From: Oleomonas cavernae
GTDB taxonomy: Bacteria > Pseudomonadota > Alphaproteobacteria > Zavarziniales > Zavarziniaceae
Length of the DNA: 64,000 bases
Direction of reading: 5' to 3'
Assembly: GCF_003590945.1 (NCBI RefSeq)
Contig: NZ_QYUK01000011.1
Span: 2,570,001-2,634,000, forward strand
Shown here: in pieces, positions 28,081-39,382 of the stretch
Position numbering within the stretch: the first letter of the stretch is position 1
How the letters are laid out: each line of letters starts with the position of its first letter
The notes under the pieces: model-generated
Databases searched by the model: none
What the model saw: the letters and a program-made list of their open reading frames with translations, nothing else
Told to the model about the DNA's origin: nothing
Program-made: the position numbers and the translations under genes

Positions 28081-29430
28081 CTACTTCTCTTCCCGGCGTT
28101 TGCGGCGCAGGTCGGCCCAGCGCTCCAGGCGGCGGTTGATTTCGGATTCGAAACCCAGCCCCTTGGGATCATAGAACTTTTGGCGTTCCATCGATTCCGG
28201 GAAATAGTCCTGGCCGGAGAAATTGTCGGCGGTGTCGTGGTCATAGGCATAGCCGGCGCCATAGCCCATGTCCTTCATCATCCGGGTCGGCGCATTCAGG
28301 ATGTGCTTGGGCGGCATCAGGCTGCCGGTCTCGCGCGCCGCCGCCACGGCCCCCTTGTAGGCGGTATAGGCCGCATTCGATTTGGGTGCCGTCGCCAGGT
28401 AGATCACGGCATTGGCGATGGCCAGTTCGCCCTCGGGACTGCCGAGGAAGTCGTAGGCGTCCTTGGCGGCATTGGCGACCACCAGGGCCTGGGGGTCGGC
28501 GATGCCAATATCCTCCACCGCGAAGCGCACCAGGCGCCTGGCGATATAGAGCGGCCCCTCGCCGCCCGCCAGCATGCGCGCATACCAGTAGAGGGCGGCA
28601 TCGACGTCCGAACCGCGCATCGATTTGTGCAGGGCCGAGATGAGGTTGTAGTGGCCTTCCTGTGCCTTGTCGTAGAGCGGCGCGCGGCGCTGGACGATCT
28701 CGGTCAGGCCTTCGATGTCGAGGGCATCGGTAACCTCCAGGGTCAGCAGTTCCTCGGCCAGGTTCAACAGGTAGCGGCCATCGCCGTCGGCCATGTCGAG
28801 CAGGGCGGCGCGGGCCGGCGGCGTCAGCGGCAACGGCTTGCCCAGCAAGGCTTCGGCCCGGGCCAGCAGCAGTTCCAGGGCCGGCGCTTCCAGGCGGTTG
28901 AGGACCAGCACCTGGGCGCGGGAGAGCAGCGCTGCATTCAGCTCGAAGGACGGATTCTCGGTCGTCGCCCCCACCAGCACCACGGTACCGTCCTCGACGA
29001 AAGGCAGGAAGCCGTCCTGCTGGGCCCGGTTGAAACGATGGATCTCGTCGACGAACAGCAGGGTGCGCCGGCCCATGCGCCGGCGCTGGCGGGCGGCCTC
29101 GAACACCTTCTTGAGGTCGGCGACGCCGGAGAAGATCGCCGAGATCTGCTCGTAGTCGTAACCCGCCGCGGCCGCCAGCAGGCGCGCGATGGTGGTCTTG
29201 CCGGTGCCGGGCGGCCCCCACAGGATCAGGGACGACAGGCGTCCCGCGCGGATCATCCGGCCCAGCGGGCTGTCGGGCCCGACCAGGTGATCCTGGCCGA
29301 CGACATCCTCGAGGCGGGCCGGGCGCAGGCGGTCGGCCAGCGGCCGGGCGCGGTCGTCGACCGCCGCCGGTTCGCCGGCCGCACCCTTGGGTTTGGGACC
29401 CAGGCCGGCCGCCTCGAACAGGTCGCTCAT
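28081..29430 (-). CDS. rarA: Replication-associated recombination protein RarA (MgsA-type AAA+ ATPase)
   Basis: A 449-residue AAA+ clamp-loader-like ATPase acting at stalled replication forks. Walker A is GPPGTGKTT (72-80), Walker B LLFVDEIHRF (124-133), sensor 1 VGATTENPSF, and the C-terminal tetramerisation region contains SMRGSDVDAALYWYARML. ATG at 29430 overlaps the stop of the htrA-like gene (ATGA), so the pair is coupled; the frame is open far upstream but that is the htrA gene in another frame. Downstream lies the repeat array. Confidence 0.93.
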   Translation of the reverse strand: MSDLFEAAGLGPKPKGAAGEPAAVDDRARPLADRLRPARLEDVVGQDHLVGPDSPLGRMIRAGRLSSLILWGPPGTGKTTIARLLAAAAGYDYEQISAIFSGVADLKKVFEAARQRRRMGRRTLLFVDEIHRFNRAQQDGFLPFVEDGTVVLVGATTENPSFELNAALLSRAQVLVLNRLEAPALELLLARAEALLGKPLPLTPPARAALLDMADGDGRYLLNLAEELLTLEVTDALDIEGLTEIVQRRAPLYDKAQEGHYNLISALHKSMRGSDVDAALYWYARMLAGGEGPLYIARRLVRFAVEDIGIADPQALVVANAAKDAYDFLGSPEGELAIANAVIYLATAPKSNAAYTAYKGAVAAARETGSLMPPKHILNAPTRMMKDMGYGAGYAYDHDTADNFSGQDYFPESMERQKFYDPKGLGFESEINRRLERWADLRRKRREEK

Positions 29431-30980
29431 CGGGGCAGGACGGTCGAGATTTCGCGGCCGCCGCGCTCGATCGTGATGCGCCAGGCGCGCGACGGCGCCG
29501 CGATCACCTCGGCCAGTTCCTTGGTGCTGTTGATGTCGACATCGTTGAGCTTCAGGATGTGGTCGCCCACCTTGAAGCCGACGCGGTCGGCCGGGGCGCC
29601 GCCGGCGATCTCGGCGATGACCACCCCGGTTCCGCTGAAGATGCGGCCCAGTTCCTCCGCCACCGCCGGCGACAGGTTGACCACGGTGGCCCCGGTGAAG
29701 GGATTGCGCCCCTCGATCACGCGGGTGTCGCGGGCCGGCTTCTCGGGCGGCGCTTCCAGGGGCACCGTGACGTCCAGCGCCTTGCCCTTGCGCCAAATCC
29801 CCAGGGTGATGTTGCCGCCGACGTCGTGGGTCGCCAAGCGGAAGGCCAGGGCATCCTCGTCGGTTACCGCGTGGCCGTCGATCTGCAGGATGACGTCGCC
29901 CACCTGGATGCCGCCCTTGGCGGCCGGGCCGCCGTCGACGATGCTGTTGATCAGGACGCCGCGCGGCCGGTCAAGGCCCAGGCCGGTCGCGAGATCAGGG
30001 GTGACGGGCTGGCCGCCGGCGCCCAGCCACGGCCGGATGATGCGGCCGCCGCTGCGCGCCGCCGCGATCACGCTCTTCACCATGGCCGAGGGGATGGCGA
30101 AGCCGATGCCCAGCGAGCCGCCGTCACGCGAATAGATCGAGGAATTGATGCCGACCAGCCGGCCCTTGAGGTCGACCAGCGCACCGCCCGAATTGCCCGG
30201 GTTGATGGCGGCATCGGTCTGGATGAAGAAGCGATAGTCGGATACGCCGACCTGGGTCCGCGCCACGGCCGAGACGATGCCGGAGGTTACCGTCTGGCCG
30301 ACACCGAAGGGGTTGCCGATGGCCAGCACAAGGTCGCCCACTTCGACCGCGTCGGAGTCCGCCAGGGTCAGGATCGGCAGGCTCTCCTTGCCCGAGTCGA
30401 TCTTCAGCACGGCCAAGTCGGTGCGCGGATCGGCTATCTGCAGCTTGGCTTCGTATTCCCGGCCGTCAGACAGGGCGACGGTGATCTCGTCGGCGCCTTC
30501 GATGACATGGTTGTTGGTGACGATGGTGCCGTCGCTGCCGACGATCACGCCCGAGCCCAGCGAATTCTCGACCCGCTCGCGCGGCACGCCCATGCCGCGA
30601 TCGCCGAAGAACCGGCGCAGCAGCGGATCGTCCATCATCGGGTTGCGCACACTGACGGTCTTGCGGGTGAAGATGTTCACCACCGCCGGGGTTACCCCCT
30701 TCACCACGGGGGCGAAGCTGAGCTGGACCTGTTCCTGCGACGAGGGCACGGCGACTTCCTCGGCCACTGCCGGTGCCGTGAACAGACAGGCCGCGACCAG
30801 CGCCGCGGCAAGCCCTCTCCGCCCTTCAGGGGGGAGAGGGTTGGGTGAGGTGGGTCGGCGGCGAAGGGCGGCGGCAGTCCCTGCCACCACCTCACCCTCC
30901 CCATCGCTTCGCGACGGGTCCCCTCCCTCTCCCCCGCAAGCGGCGGAGAGGGCATTTGTTCTGCGCAAGGCCATCAGCAC
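29427..30980 (-). CDS. HtrA/DegP-family periplasmic serine protease with repeat-derived N-terminus
   Basis: A 517-codon frame. The catalytic triad is His158 (NNHVIEGAD), Asp188 (TDLAVLKID) and Ser264 (GNSGGAL), followed by two PDZ domains (near 300-390 and 425-510). The export signal is [18 protein letters not shown] (56-73). Residues about 9-55 are encoded by a 140-bp palindromic repeat (30813-30952) of the family found at 27616-28006. Translation could start at the GTG of 30980 or the ATG of 30974 before the repeat, or at the tandem GTG codons 30885-30890 inside it, which follow a strong GGGGAGGG sequence. It degrades or refolds envelope proteins. Directly downstream of rplQ on the same strand. 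Confidence 0.88.
   Translation of the reverse strand: MLMALRRTNALSAACGGEGGDPSRSDGEGEVVAGTAAALRRRPTSPNPLPPEGRRGLAAALVAACLFTAPAVAEEVAVPSSQEQVQLSFAPVVKGVTPAVVNIFTRKTVSVRNPMMDDPLLRRFFGDRGMGVPRERVENSLGSGVIVGSDGTIVTNNHVIEGADEITVALSDGREYEAKLQIADPRTDLAVLKIDSGKESLPILTLADSDAVEVGDLVLAIGNPFGVGQTVTSGIVSAVARTQVGVSDYRFFIQTDAAINPGNSGGALVDLKGRLVGINSSIYSRDGGSLGIGFAIPSAMVKSVIAAARSGGRIIRPWLGAGGQPVTPDLATGLGLDRPRGVLINSIVDGGPAAKGGIQVGDVILQIDGHAVTDEDALAFRLATHDVGGNITLGIWRKGKALDVTVPLEAPPEKPARDTRVIEGRNPFTGATVVNLSPAVAEELGRIFSGTGVVIAEIAGGAPADRVGFKVGDHILKLNDVDINSTKELAEVIAAPSRAWRITIERGGREISTVLPR
30813..30952 (-). repeat. R-type palindromic repeat within the htrA-like coding sequence
   Basis: 140 bp with the terminal CCCTCTCCGCC/GGCGGAGAGGG arms and the GGGTGAGGTGG/CCACC central stem of the R family, in the orientation opposite to copies 1 and 2 on the + strand. 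It stays open in the protease frame and encodes an Arg/Gly/Pro-rich stretch just ahead of the signal peptide. Confidence 0.85.
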
Positions 30981-30996
30981 GATCGATCCCCAAATG

Positions 30997-31028
30997 AAAA
31001 GAGGGCAGCCGAAAGGCTGCCCTCAATC
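30997..31028 (-). terminator. Rho-independent terminator after rplQ
   Basis: On the minus strand GAGGGCAGCC, TTTC loop, GGCTGCCCTC, then TTTT. It lies about 40 bases past the rplQ stop and marks the end of the ribosomal block, just before the htrA-like gene. Confidence 0.85.
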
Positions 31029-31061
31029 CGTGTCGAAACTATGCCCAAGGGGCAAGCCCGT

Positions 31062-31478
31062 TTATTCCTCGGTGTCGTCGGCGACCTGCACCGGGCCCGA
31101 GTCCAGGCCCTTGGCCGAGATGTCGCGGTCGACCAGTTCGATCACCGCCAGCGCCGCGGCATCGCCCCGGCGGAAGCCGGCCTTCAGCACGCGGGTATAG
31201 CCGCCGGCGCGGTTGGCGTAGCGCGGCCCGATGACCTCGAACAGCTTGCCGACCGTCTTCTCGTCGTACAGATGGGCCAGCGCCTGGCGCTTGGCATGCA
31301 GGCCACCGCGCTTGCCGAGCGTGATCAGCTTCTCGACATACGGCCGCAGCGCCTTGGCGCGCGGCAGCGTCGTGGTGATCTGCTCGTGCTTGAGCAACGA
31401 CGCAGCCATGTTCGCAAACACGGCGCGGCGGTGCGAATTGTCCATGCCGAGCTTCACTCGGGCAACGCGATGACGCAT
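31062..31478 (-). CDS. rplQ: 50S ribosomal protein L17
   Basis: A 138-residue large-subunit protein, N-terminus [19 protein letters not shown] and the [16 protein letters not shown] motif diagnostic of L17. The C-terminus carries a family-variable acidic tail (DDTEE). Last gene of the alpha operon; it is followed by a strong terminator. RpoA precedes it by 50 bases. Confidence 0.96.
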   Translation of the reverse strand: MRHRVARVKLGMDNSHRRAVFANMAASLLKHEQITTTLPRAKALRPYVEKLITLGKRGGLHAKRQALAHLYDEKTVGKLFEVIGPRYANRAGGYTRVLKAGFRRGDAAALAVIELVDRDISAKGLDSGPVQVADDTEE

Positions 31479-31528
31479 GGGACCTCTCCCGTTTCTCTAT
31501 CCAGTAGGGCGAGCCTTGTGGGCCAGCC

Positions 31529-32587
31529 TCAGAAATTGTTCTCTTCGAGGCGCTTGGCGAGCTCCTCGATGTTCTCAGGCGGCCAGTCGGGCACTTCCAT
31601 GCCCAGGTGCAGGCCCATCTGCGCCAGAACTTCCTTGATCTCGTTCAGCGACTTGCGGCCGAAGTTCGGGGTGCGGAGCATTTCCGCCTCGGACTTCTGG
31701 ATCAGGTCACCGATGTAGACGATGTTGTCGTTCTTCAGGCAGTTCGCCGAACGGACGCTGAGTTCCAGCTCGTCGACCTTGCGCAGCAGGTTGCGGTTGA
31801 ACTTGGGCTCGAGCGGGGTCGACTCGCGGATCTCCTGGCGCGGCTCCTCGAAGGAGATGAAGCGCTGGAGCTGGTCCTGCAGGATGCGGGCGGCGATCGC
31901 GACCGCGCGGTCGGGCTCGATCGCGCCATTGGTCTCGACCTGCATCACCAGCTTGTCGAGTTCGAGGTTCTGGCCCTCGCGGGTGTTCTCGACCCGGTAG
32001 GCGACCTTGCGGACGGGGCTATAGAGGCTGTCGACCGGGATCAGGCCGATCGGGGCGTCCTCGGGACGGTTGCGGTCGGCCGGGACGTAACCCTTGCCAT
32101 TCTGCACCGTGAATTCCATGTGGATCTTGGCGCCGTCGTCGAGCGAGCACAGCACCAGGTCGGGGTTCAGGATCTCGATGTCCGACGGCACGGTGATCTG
32201 GCCGGCGGTCACCTCGCCCGGGCCCTGGGCCTTCAGGGTCATGCGGCGCGCGCCTTCGACATGCATGCGCAGGGCGATCTGCTTGATGTTCAGGATGATG
32301 TCGGTCACGTCCTCGCGAACGCCCGGGATCGACGAGAACTCGTGCAAAACGCCGTCGATCTTCACCGCGGTCACGGCAGCACCCTGCAGCGACGACAGCA
32401 GGATCCGGCGCAGCGAGTTGCCCAGCGTCAGGCCGAAGCCGCGCTCCAGCGGCTGCGCGACGACAGTCGCGAACCGCTTGGGATCATCGCCGCCGACCAC
32501 TTCGATCTCGGCCTTCTTGAGGTTCTTCCAGTTGTCCTGAATCACGTCTTCGACCTCATCCTTGGCTTGCCGGCGGCGTCGGATCAT
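31529..32587 (-). CDS. rpoA: DNA-directed RNA polymerase subunit alpha
   Basis: A 352-residue alpha subunit. The N-terminal assembly domain shows [20 protein letters not shown]; the C-terminal domain (from about residue 265) has the helix-hairpin-helix region [15 protein letters not shown] and [14 protein letters not shown] that contacts UP elements and activators. [11 protein letters not shown] at 32587 is preceded at five bases by AGGGGA; ATG at 32605 is an alternative. Located between rpsK and rplQ as in other bacteria. Confidence 0.95.
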   Translation of the reverse strand: MIRRRRQAKDEVEDVIQDNWKNLKKAEIEVVGGDDPKRFATVVAQPLERGFGLTLGNSLRRILLSSLQGAAVTAVKIDGVLHEFSSIPGVREDVTDIILNIKQIALRMHVEGARRMTLKAQGPGEVTAGQITVPSDIEILNPDLVLCSLDDGAKIHMEFTVQNGKGYVPADRNRPEDAPIGLIPVDSLYSPVRKVAYRVENTREGQNLELDKLVMQVETNGAIEPDRAVAIAARILQDQLQRFISFEEPRQEIRESTPLEPKFNRNLLRKVDELELSVRSANCLKNDNIVYIGDLIQKSEAEMLRTPNFGRKSLNEIKEVLAQMGLHLGMEVPDWPPENIEELAKRLEENNF

Positions 32588-32699
32588 CGGATCCCCTGAC
32601 ACCATCGGCAAAATAGGGTGCCCTACCCCACGCCCCGGCCAGTCCATACCGGCGGGGCGGAATGCCGTGCCGCCACGAGCGGCACGGGCTCAATGCTAT

Positions 32700-33089
32700 T
32701 CAGACGCGGCGACGCTTGGGCGGACGGCAGCCGTTGTGCGGGATCGGGGTCACGTCGCGGATCGACGTGATCTGGAAACCGACCGCCTGCAAGGCGCGCA
32801 GGGCCGACTCGCGGCCCGAACCCGGACCGGTCACCTCGACCTCGAGGATGCGCACGCCGTGTTCCTGCGCCTTGCGGCCAGCGTCTTCGGCGGCGACCTG
32901 CGCGGCATAGGGGGTCGACTTGCGGCTGCCCTTGAAGCCCATCGTCCCGGCCGAGGACCACGAAATCGCGTTGCCCTGCGCGTCGGTGATGGTGATCATC
33001 GTGTTGTTGAAGCTGGCGTTCACATGCGCCACGCCCGAGGTGATGTTCTTGCGCTCGCGGCGCTTCACCCGTGCCTTTTCAACCGCCAT
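32700..33089 (-). CDS. rpsK: 30S ribosomal protein S11
   Basis: 129 residues, ending with the very conserved [20 protein letters not shown] tail that binds 16S rRNA in the platform. The central [18 protein letters not shown] segment also matches S11. It follows rpsM and precedes rpoA in the alpha operon, with a 112-bp gap before rpoA that shows no obvious element. Confidence 0.97.
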   Translation of the reverse strand: MAVEKARVKRRERKNITSGVAHVNASFNNTMITITDAQGNAISWSSAGTMGFKGSRKSTPYAAQVAAEDAGRKAQEHGVRILEVEVTGPGSGRESALRALQAVGFQITSIRDVTPIPHNGCRPPKRRRV

Positions 33090-33165
33090 CTCAATAACCT
33101 CTCCAGGGCGCCCGGCGCCCGTGTTGTCTCAGGGGACGGGGCGCGACCGGCGCGCCCCACCCGAA

Positions 33166-33534
33166 TTACTTCTTCTTGCCCGCGATCGGCTTCGCCGGGC
33201 CCTTGCGGGTCCGCGCGTTGGTGTGGGTGCGCTGGCCATGCACCGGCAGCCCACGGCGGTGACGCAGGCCGCGGTAGCAGCCCAGGTCCATCAACCGCTT
33301 GATGTTCATCGCCACTTCGCGCCGCAGATCGCCCTCGACCAGATAGTCGCGATCGATCACTTCACGGATCTGGCTGACCTCGGATTCAGAAAGCTGGTTG
33401 ACCCGGCGGCCGTCGGCGATGCCGACCTTCGTCACGATCTCCTTGGCCTTCTGCTGACCAATGCCATGGATATAGGTCAAAGCAATCTCGACCCGCTTAT
33501 TGGTCGGAATGTTGACGCCTGCGATACGAGCCAC
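33166..33534 (-). CDS. rpsM: 30S ribosomal protein S13
   Basis: 122 residues beginning (M)[19 protein letters not shown], with the [10 protein letters not shown] helix-two-turn-helix and the C-terminal [20 protein letters not shown], in part. The start is GTG at 33534, seven bases after AGAGG; the frame remains open upstream but that portion lies in the leader. First gene of the alpha operon, with its own consensus promoter just upstream. Confidence 0.95.
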   Translation of the reverse strand: MARIAGVNIPTNKRVEIALTYIHGIGQQKAKEIVTKVGIADGRRVNQLSESEVSQIREVIDRDYLVEGDLRREVAMNIKRLMDLGCYRGLRHRRGLPVHGQRTHTNARTRKGPAKPIAGKKK

Positions 33535-33634
33535 CGCTAACCTCTTCGTGCCAAACGTTTCGTCGAAACCAGAACTTGTTCGCCCGACGCCTGCCAGGCG
33601 GACGCGCAAACGACAAGCGCGCCGCAGAGCATGC

Positions 33635-33682
33635 CCTGCCGACGAGAAGGGCGGATTATATGAGTCGGCAGGTCCATGTCAA
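33635..33682 (-). promoter_or_regulatory. Consensus sigma-70-type promoter of the rpsM operon, with overlapping inverted repeat
   Basis: On the minus strand TTGACA (33682-33677), 16-bp spacer, TATAAT (33660-33655), both perfect consensus hexamers and rare in this GC-rich genome. Transcription would start near 33648, giving a leader of about 115 bases. A 9-bp inverted repeat (GTCGGCAGG at 33664-33672, CCTGCCGAC at 33635-33643) brackets the -10 box and could be an operator or part of a structured leader. Confidence 0.75.
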
Positions 33683-33686
33683 TCAC

Positions 33687-34339
33687 TCAAGCCGCCACGA
33701 CGTCGAGTTCTCGCTCGATTTGGCGAGTCACGTCGTCGATGGGGGCCATGCCGTCGACCGTGCGCAGCACGCCGCGCGCCCGGTAGTAGGGCAGCAGCGG
33801 CGCCGTCTGGGCGTGGAAGGCTTCCAGGCGGCTGCGCACCGTCTCGGCATTGTCGTCGGCCCGGCGCTTGAAGTTGGTCGAGCCGCAGATGTCGCAAACC
33901 CCGGCCACCTTGGGCTGCTGGAACTTGTCGTGATAGCCGGCATTGCACTTGGCGCAGGTGTAGCGGCCCGACACGCGCTCGACCAGGACCTCGTCGTCGA
34001 CCTGCATTTCGATGACGGCGTCGAGCGCCAAGCCGCGCGTGGCCAGCATGCTGTCCAGGGCTTCGGCCTGGGCCACGGTGCGCGGGAAGCCGTCCAGGAT
34101 GAAGCCACCCTTGCAATCGTCCTGGGCAATCCGGTCGGCGATGATGCCGACCACGATATCGTCGGAAACGAGTTGGCCCGCCTCCATCACCGCCTTGGCC
34201 TTACGGCCCACGTCGGTACCGGCAGCAACGGCCGCGCGCAGCATGTCGCCGGTCGAAAGCTGTACCAGCCCCCTGGCACGCTCCAGACGCTGTGCCTGGG
34301 TGCCCTTGCCGGCCCCTGGCGGCCCCAGCAGAATCAGAT

Positions 34340-34343
<4 letters not shown>
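33687..34343 (-). CDS. adk: Adenylate kinase
   Basis: A 218-residue long-form enzyme interconverting AMP+ATP and 2 ADP. P-loop [10 protein letters not shown] (7-16), AMP-site STGDMLR, and DGFPRT near 84-89. The LID domain has four cysteines (CAKC and CDIC), so it should bind structural zinc. ATG overlaps the secY stop (ATGA). The position between secY and rpsM is typical of alphaproteobacteria. Confidence 0.95.
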
Positions 34344-35683
<1,340 letters not shown>

Positions 35684-35818
35684 CGCAGTTCTCCTAAAAG
35701 CCGCCGTCAGGGCTGCGCCCGAGGCCGGACTTTACGCATACGAGGGACGAAAACCCGCGTGACCAAACGCCTCGCCACTAAAGGCCAAGGTGCCTGGTCC
35801 GCGGGTTCGGTTTCGTCG

Positions 35819-36370
35819 TCAGGCGCGCGCCGCTTCCCGGGCTTCGCGCTTCGCGATCTGCGCCTTGCGGCGCGCGACCTTCTTGCCTTCCTTGCGCGGC
35901 ACTTCGCGCTTGGCAATGATGGCAACCTTGCCGCCGGCGGCTTCCACCGCTTCGACCGCCTTGGCCGACGCCGCGTCGACTTCGATCGTCAGGTTGGTGG
36001 TCAGGGTGCCCTGCGCCAGCAGGCGCACGGGCATGCCGCGACGGGTGCCCAGCACGCCGGCTTCCGCCAGGCGCGCCACGGTCACGGTCTCGCCAGCAGC
36101 CAGGCGGCCGGCCTCGACCGCGGCCTGGATCTTGCCCAGGTTGACCGCCAGGTATTCCGTGCGGAACAGGTTCACGAACCCGCCCTTGGGCAACCGGCGA
36201 TGGATCGGCATCTGGCCGCCCTCGAAGCCCTTGATGGCCACGCCGGAGCGCGCCTTCTGGCCCTTCACGCCACGGCCGGAGGTCTTGCCCTTGCCCGAAC
36301 CGATACCGCGGCCGACGCGCATCCGCGCAGGACGCGACCCGGGATTGTCGGCAATGTCTGTCAGTTTCAT
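35819..36370 (-). CDS. rplO: 50S ribosomal protein L15
   Basis: A 183-residue protein; N-terminus contains [20 protein letters not shown], the L15 hallmark that threads into 23S rRNA. The C-terminal tail is long and Lys/Arg/Ala-rich (about 35 extra residues over the common 145-150), a variable feature in alphaproteobacteria. Follows rpmD. Confidence 0.95.
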   Translation of the reverse strand: MKLTDIADNPGSRPARMRVGRGIGSGKGKTSGRGVKGQKARSGVAIKGFEGGQMPIHRRLPKGGFVNLFRTEYLAVNLGKIQAAVEAGRLAAGETVTVARLAEAGVLGTRRGMPVRLLAQGTLTTNLTIEVDAASAKAVEAVEAAGGKVAIIAKREVPRKEGKKVARRKAQIAKREAREAARA

Positions 36371-36407
36371 TTCGAAATCCTCAACCTCTGCGGTTTCGAA
36401 ACGGCCG

Positions 36408-36593
36408 TTATTCGGCCGCTTCGACCTTCACGAGATGCTTGACCTTCTCGATCATGCCGCGGACCGAAGGGGTATCCTCCAGCACGCTCACACGATGCAG
36501 CTTGTTCAGGCCCAGACCGATCAGCGTCGCTTCCTGGTACTTCGGGCGGCGGATCGGGCTGTTGATCTGAGTAAGCTTGACCTTGGCGCTCAT
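36408..36593 (-). CDS. rpmD: 50S ribosomal protein L30
   Basis: 61 residues, with [20 protein letters not shown] and [19 protein letters not shown], typical L30 motifs. The ATG at 36593 is seven bases beyond the rpsE stop (36600). Confidence 0.95.
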   Translation of the reverse strand: MSAKVKLTQINSPIRRPKYQEATLIGLGLNKLHRVSVLEDTPSVRGMIEKVKHLVKVEAAE

Positions 36594-36599
36594 CTTACA

Positions 36600-37159
36600 T
36601 CACTCCGGCTGGGCTTCGGCCGCGTCGGCATCGCCGCGACGGCCCTGGCCGACGAGGTCGGCGACGCGCTTGCCGCGCTTCGCCGCCACCGAACGGGGCG
36701 ACAGGCTGTTCTGCAGGGCGTCGAACGTGGCGCGCACCATGTTGTGCGGGTTCGACGAACCCAGCGACTTGGTGACCACGTCATGCACGCCCAGGGTCTC
36801 GAAGACGGCGCGCATCGGGCCGCCGGCGATGATGCCGGTGCCCGGGGGGCGGCGCGCAGCACCACGCGACCGGCGCCGTGACGGCCCTCGATGTCGTGAT
36901 GCAGGGTGCGGCCCTCGCGCAGGTGGACGCGGATCAGCTTGCGCTTGGCCGCTTCCGTCGCCTTGCGGATCGCCTCGGGAACCTCGCGCGCCTTGCCGTG
37001 GCCGAAGCCGACCCGGCCCTTGCGGTCGCCGACGACGACGAGCGCCGCGAAACCGAAGCGCCGGCCGCCCTTCACCACCTTGGCGACGCGGTTGATGTGG
37101 ACCAGCTTGTCGACGAGTTCGTCAGCCTGCTGGCGATCGCCTTCATTGTGCCGTGCCAT
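36600..37159 (-). CDS. rpsE: 30S ribosomal protein S5, frameshifted in this sequence
   Basis: The first part (from 37159; [20 protein letters not shown]) and the second ([20 protein letters not shown], in part, ending at 36600) are both clear S5 but lie in different frames. Inserting one G in the six-G run 36844-36849 restores [14 protein letters not shown] and an expected 186 residues. S5 is essential for decoding accuracy and assembly, and no second copy is visible, so a sequence error is far more likely than a real mutation. Left uncorrected, the first frame would run into rpmD. Confidence 0.9.
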
Positions 37160-37182
37160 GTCTTATGTCCTTCCTTCGGCGC

Positions 37183-37542
37183 TCAGAACTCGAGGCCGCC
37201 CTCGCGGGCTCCGTCGGCAAGCGCCTTTACACGGCCGTGATAGAGGTAGCCGCCGCGGTCGAACACGACCTGGCCGATACCCGCTTCCTTGGCGCGCTTG
37301 GCGACCAGAAGACCGACCGCCTTGGCCGCTTCCTGGTCCGCGCCGGTCTTGAGCTGACCCTTCAGCTCCTTGTCGATCGTCGACGCCGCCGCGACGGTCT
37401 TGCCCGAGGCGTCGTCGATGATCTGCGCATAGATGTGCTGCGAGGAGCGGAACACGCTGAGGCGTGGCCGGCCGCTCGACAGTTTGCGCAGGCGGATGCG
37501 GGTCCGCTCCTTGCGCCGCTCGAAGGTGTCCTTCATGGCCAT
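37183..37542 (-). CDS. rplR: 50S ribosomal protein L18
   Basis: 119 residues, with [20 protein letters not shown] and [18 protein letters not shown], and the C-terminal [20 protein letters not shown] typical of L18, the 5S rRNA-binding protein. The ATG shares bases with the end of rplF (last base 37542). Confidence 0.95.
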   Translation of the reverse strand: MAMKDTFERRKERTRIRLRKLSSGRPRLSVFRSSQHIYAQIIDDASGKTVAAASTIDKELKGQLKTGADQEAAKAVGLLVAKRAKEAGIGQVVFDRGGYLYHGRVKALADGAREGGLEF

Positions 37543-38075
37543 TACTTCTTCTTACCTTCCTTGCGGAAGATGGTTTCGGTCGAATACTTGATGCCCTTGC
37601 CCTTGTAGGGCTCCGGCCGTCGCCACTCGCGGATTTCCGCCGCGACCTGGCCGACCTGCTGGGCATCGATGCCCGAGATGGCGATCAGGGTCGGCTTCTC
37701 GCACTTGATGTCGATGCCGTCGGGAATCGGGAACACCACGTCATGGCTGTAGCCGAGGTTCAGGTTCAGATTGCGACCCTGAACCGCGGCGCGATAGCCG
37801 ACGCCGTTGATCTCGAGATTGACCTTGAAGCCCTCGGTCACGCCCTTGACCATGTTGGACACGAGCGTGCGGCTCATGCCCCACATCATCCGCGCGCGCT
37901 TGGTATCCTCGCGCGGCTTCAGGCTGATGTGGCCGTCCTCAAACTTGACCACGATGTCCTCGACGACGCGCAGCGCGAGCTGCCCCTTCGTCCCCTTCAC
38001 TGCAACGTCCTGACCATCGACGGTGACATTCACCCCCGACGGTACGGACACTGCCTTTTTGCCGATGCGCGACAT
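37542..38075 (-). CDS. rplF: 50S ribosomal protein L6
   Basis: 177 residues, starting [19 protein letters not shown] and ending with the [20 protein letters not shown] segment that defines L6. Two tandem L6 folds are of normal length. It lies between rpsH and rplR. Confidence 0.96.
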   Translation of the reverse strand: MSRIGKKAVSVPSGVNVTVDGQDVAVKGTKGQLALRVVEDIVVKFEDGHISLKPREDTKRARMMWGMSRTLVSNMVKGVTEGFKVNLEINGVGYRAAVQGRNLNLNLGYSHDVVFPIPDGIDIKCEKPTLIAISGIDAQQVGQVAAEIREWRRPEPYKGKGIKYSTETIFRKEGKKK

Positions 38076-38098
38076 GATCTATCGTCCTTCGCGTCAGG

Positions 38099-38497
38099 TC
38101 AGAATACGCGGCACAGCACTTCGCCACCAACATTGGCAGCGCGTGCAGCGGCATCCGACATCACGCCACGCGGCGTCGACAGGATCTGGATGCCGAGACC
38201 GTTACGGAACGTCGGCAGATCCTTGATCGACGAATAAACGCGGCGACCGGGGCGGGAAATACGGTCAATCGACTGAATGACCGGAAGCCCCTCATGATAC
38301 TTGAGTTCGATCTCGATTTCCGCGCCGCCGCCTTCGCTGGGCGTGTCGTGCCAGCCGCGGATGTAACCTTCGGCAGCCAGAACATCAAGAACGCGGGAAC
38401 GCAACTTCGACGCGGGGCTTCGCACGGTGGCCTTGCCGGCCGACTGTCCGTTGCGGATGCGCGTCAGCATATCGCCGAGCGGGTCGCTCAGTGCCAT
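38099..38497 (-). CDS. rpsH: 30S ribosomal protein S8
   Basis: 132 residues, [18 protein letters not shown] at the N-terminus and [18 protein letters not shown] at the C-terminus, which contacts helix 21 of 16S rRNA. In many bacteria S8 represses the spc operon; no binding structure was searched for here. Confidence 0.96.
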   Translation of the reverse strand: MALSDPLGDMLTRIRNGQSAGKATVRSPASKLRSRVLDVLAAEGYIRGWHDTPSEGGGAEIEIELKYHEGLPVIQSIDRISRPGRRVYSSIKDLPTFRNGLGIQILSTPRGVMSDAAARAANVGGEVLCRVF

Positions 38498-38508
38498 CGC
38501 GGTTCTCC

Positions 38509-38814
38509 TTACCAGCTCGACTTGACCATGCCGGGAATCTGGCCACTCGAGGCCAGATCACGCAGCGCGATCCGGGACAGCTTCAGCTTGCGATAGTTGC
38601 CGCGGGACCGCCCCGAGACTTCGCAACGCAGCCGCACGCGGGTCTTTGCCCCGTTGCGCGGCATTTCAGTCAGTTTCAACGTCGCCGCAAAACGCTCCTC
38701 GTCGGAGACGCTCTGATCCATCACGATCGCCTTCAGCCGGGCACGCTTGGGAGCGTGCTGCGCGGCCAGCTTGGCGCGGCGGTTGTTCTTTTCGATGGCA
38801 CTCGTCTTCGCCAT
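38509..38814 (-). CDS. rpsN: 30S ribosomal protein S14
   Basis: 101 residues, the zinc-free long form: [19 protein letters not shown] at the start and [19 protein letters not shown] with no CXXC motifs. ATG at 38814 is chosen; the upstream open stretch overlaps rplE. Confidence 0.95.
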   Translation of the reverse strand: MAKTSAIEKNNRRAKLAAQHAPKRARLKAIVMDQSVSDEERFAATLKLTEMPRNGAKTRVRLRCEVSGRSRGNYRKLKLSRIALRDLASSGQIPGMVKSSW

Positions 38815-38824
38815 GTGCCTGTCC

Positions 38825-39382
38825 TCAGTTGATGAACGGCAGCTCGAAGGCGGCGAGAAGCGCTTTGGCTTCGTCGTCCTTCTTGGCCGTCGTGCAGATG
38901 ACAATGTCCATGCCGCGAACGGTGTCGACCTTGTCGTAGTTGATTTCCGGGAAAATGATCTGCTCCTTCAGGCCCATGGCGTAGTTGCCACGGCCGTCGA
39001 AGCTCTTCCCGTTGAGACCGCGGAAGTCACGAACGCGCGGCAGCGCGATGGTGACCAGGCGATCGAGGAATTCGTACATGCGCTCGCCGCGCAGGGTGAC
39101 CTTCACGCCCACCGGGGCCCCTTCGCGCAGCTTGAAGCCGGCGATCGCCTTGGTGGAACGGGTGATCACCGGCTTCTGGCCGGCGATCGCGGTCATGTTT
39201 TCGACAGCGCCCTGGATCTTCTTGCCATCGGTCGCGGCTTCGCCGACGCCCATGTTGATGACGATCTTTTCCAGGCGCGGTACCTGCATGATGTTGCCGT
39301 AACCGAACTGCTCTTTCAGCTTGGCCCGGATGACGTCGTTGTACTGCCGCTTCAGGCGCGGCTGGAGCTCGGTATCAGCCAT
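38825..39382 (-). CDS. rplE: 50S ribosomal protein L5
   Basis: 185 residues with [20 protein letters not shown] and [20 protein letters not shown], standard L5 motifs; it binds 5S rRNA and the P-site tRNA. The start overlaps the rplX stop by eight bases. Confidence 0.96.
   Translation of the reverse strand: MADTELQPRLKRQYNDVIRAKLKEQFGYGNIMQVPRLEKIVINMGVGEAATDGKKIQGAVENMTAIAGQKPVITRSTKAIAGFKLREGAPVGVKVTLRGERMYEFLDRLVTIALPRVRDFRGLNGKSFDGRGNYAMGLKEQIIFPEINYDKVDTVRGMDIVICTTAKKDDEAKALLAAFELPFIN

Noticed and set aside
27405-28174. Short open frames through the repeat array
   Set aside because: They translate the repeats (SPNPLP-type peptides) and change frame between copies; no ribosome sites.
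36590-37159. S5 with an Arg/Ala/Pro-rich divergent C-terminus
   Set aside because: The divergent part is a frame artefact; the true S5 C-terminus is readable in the next frame.
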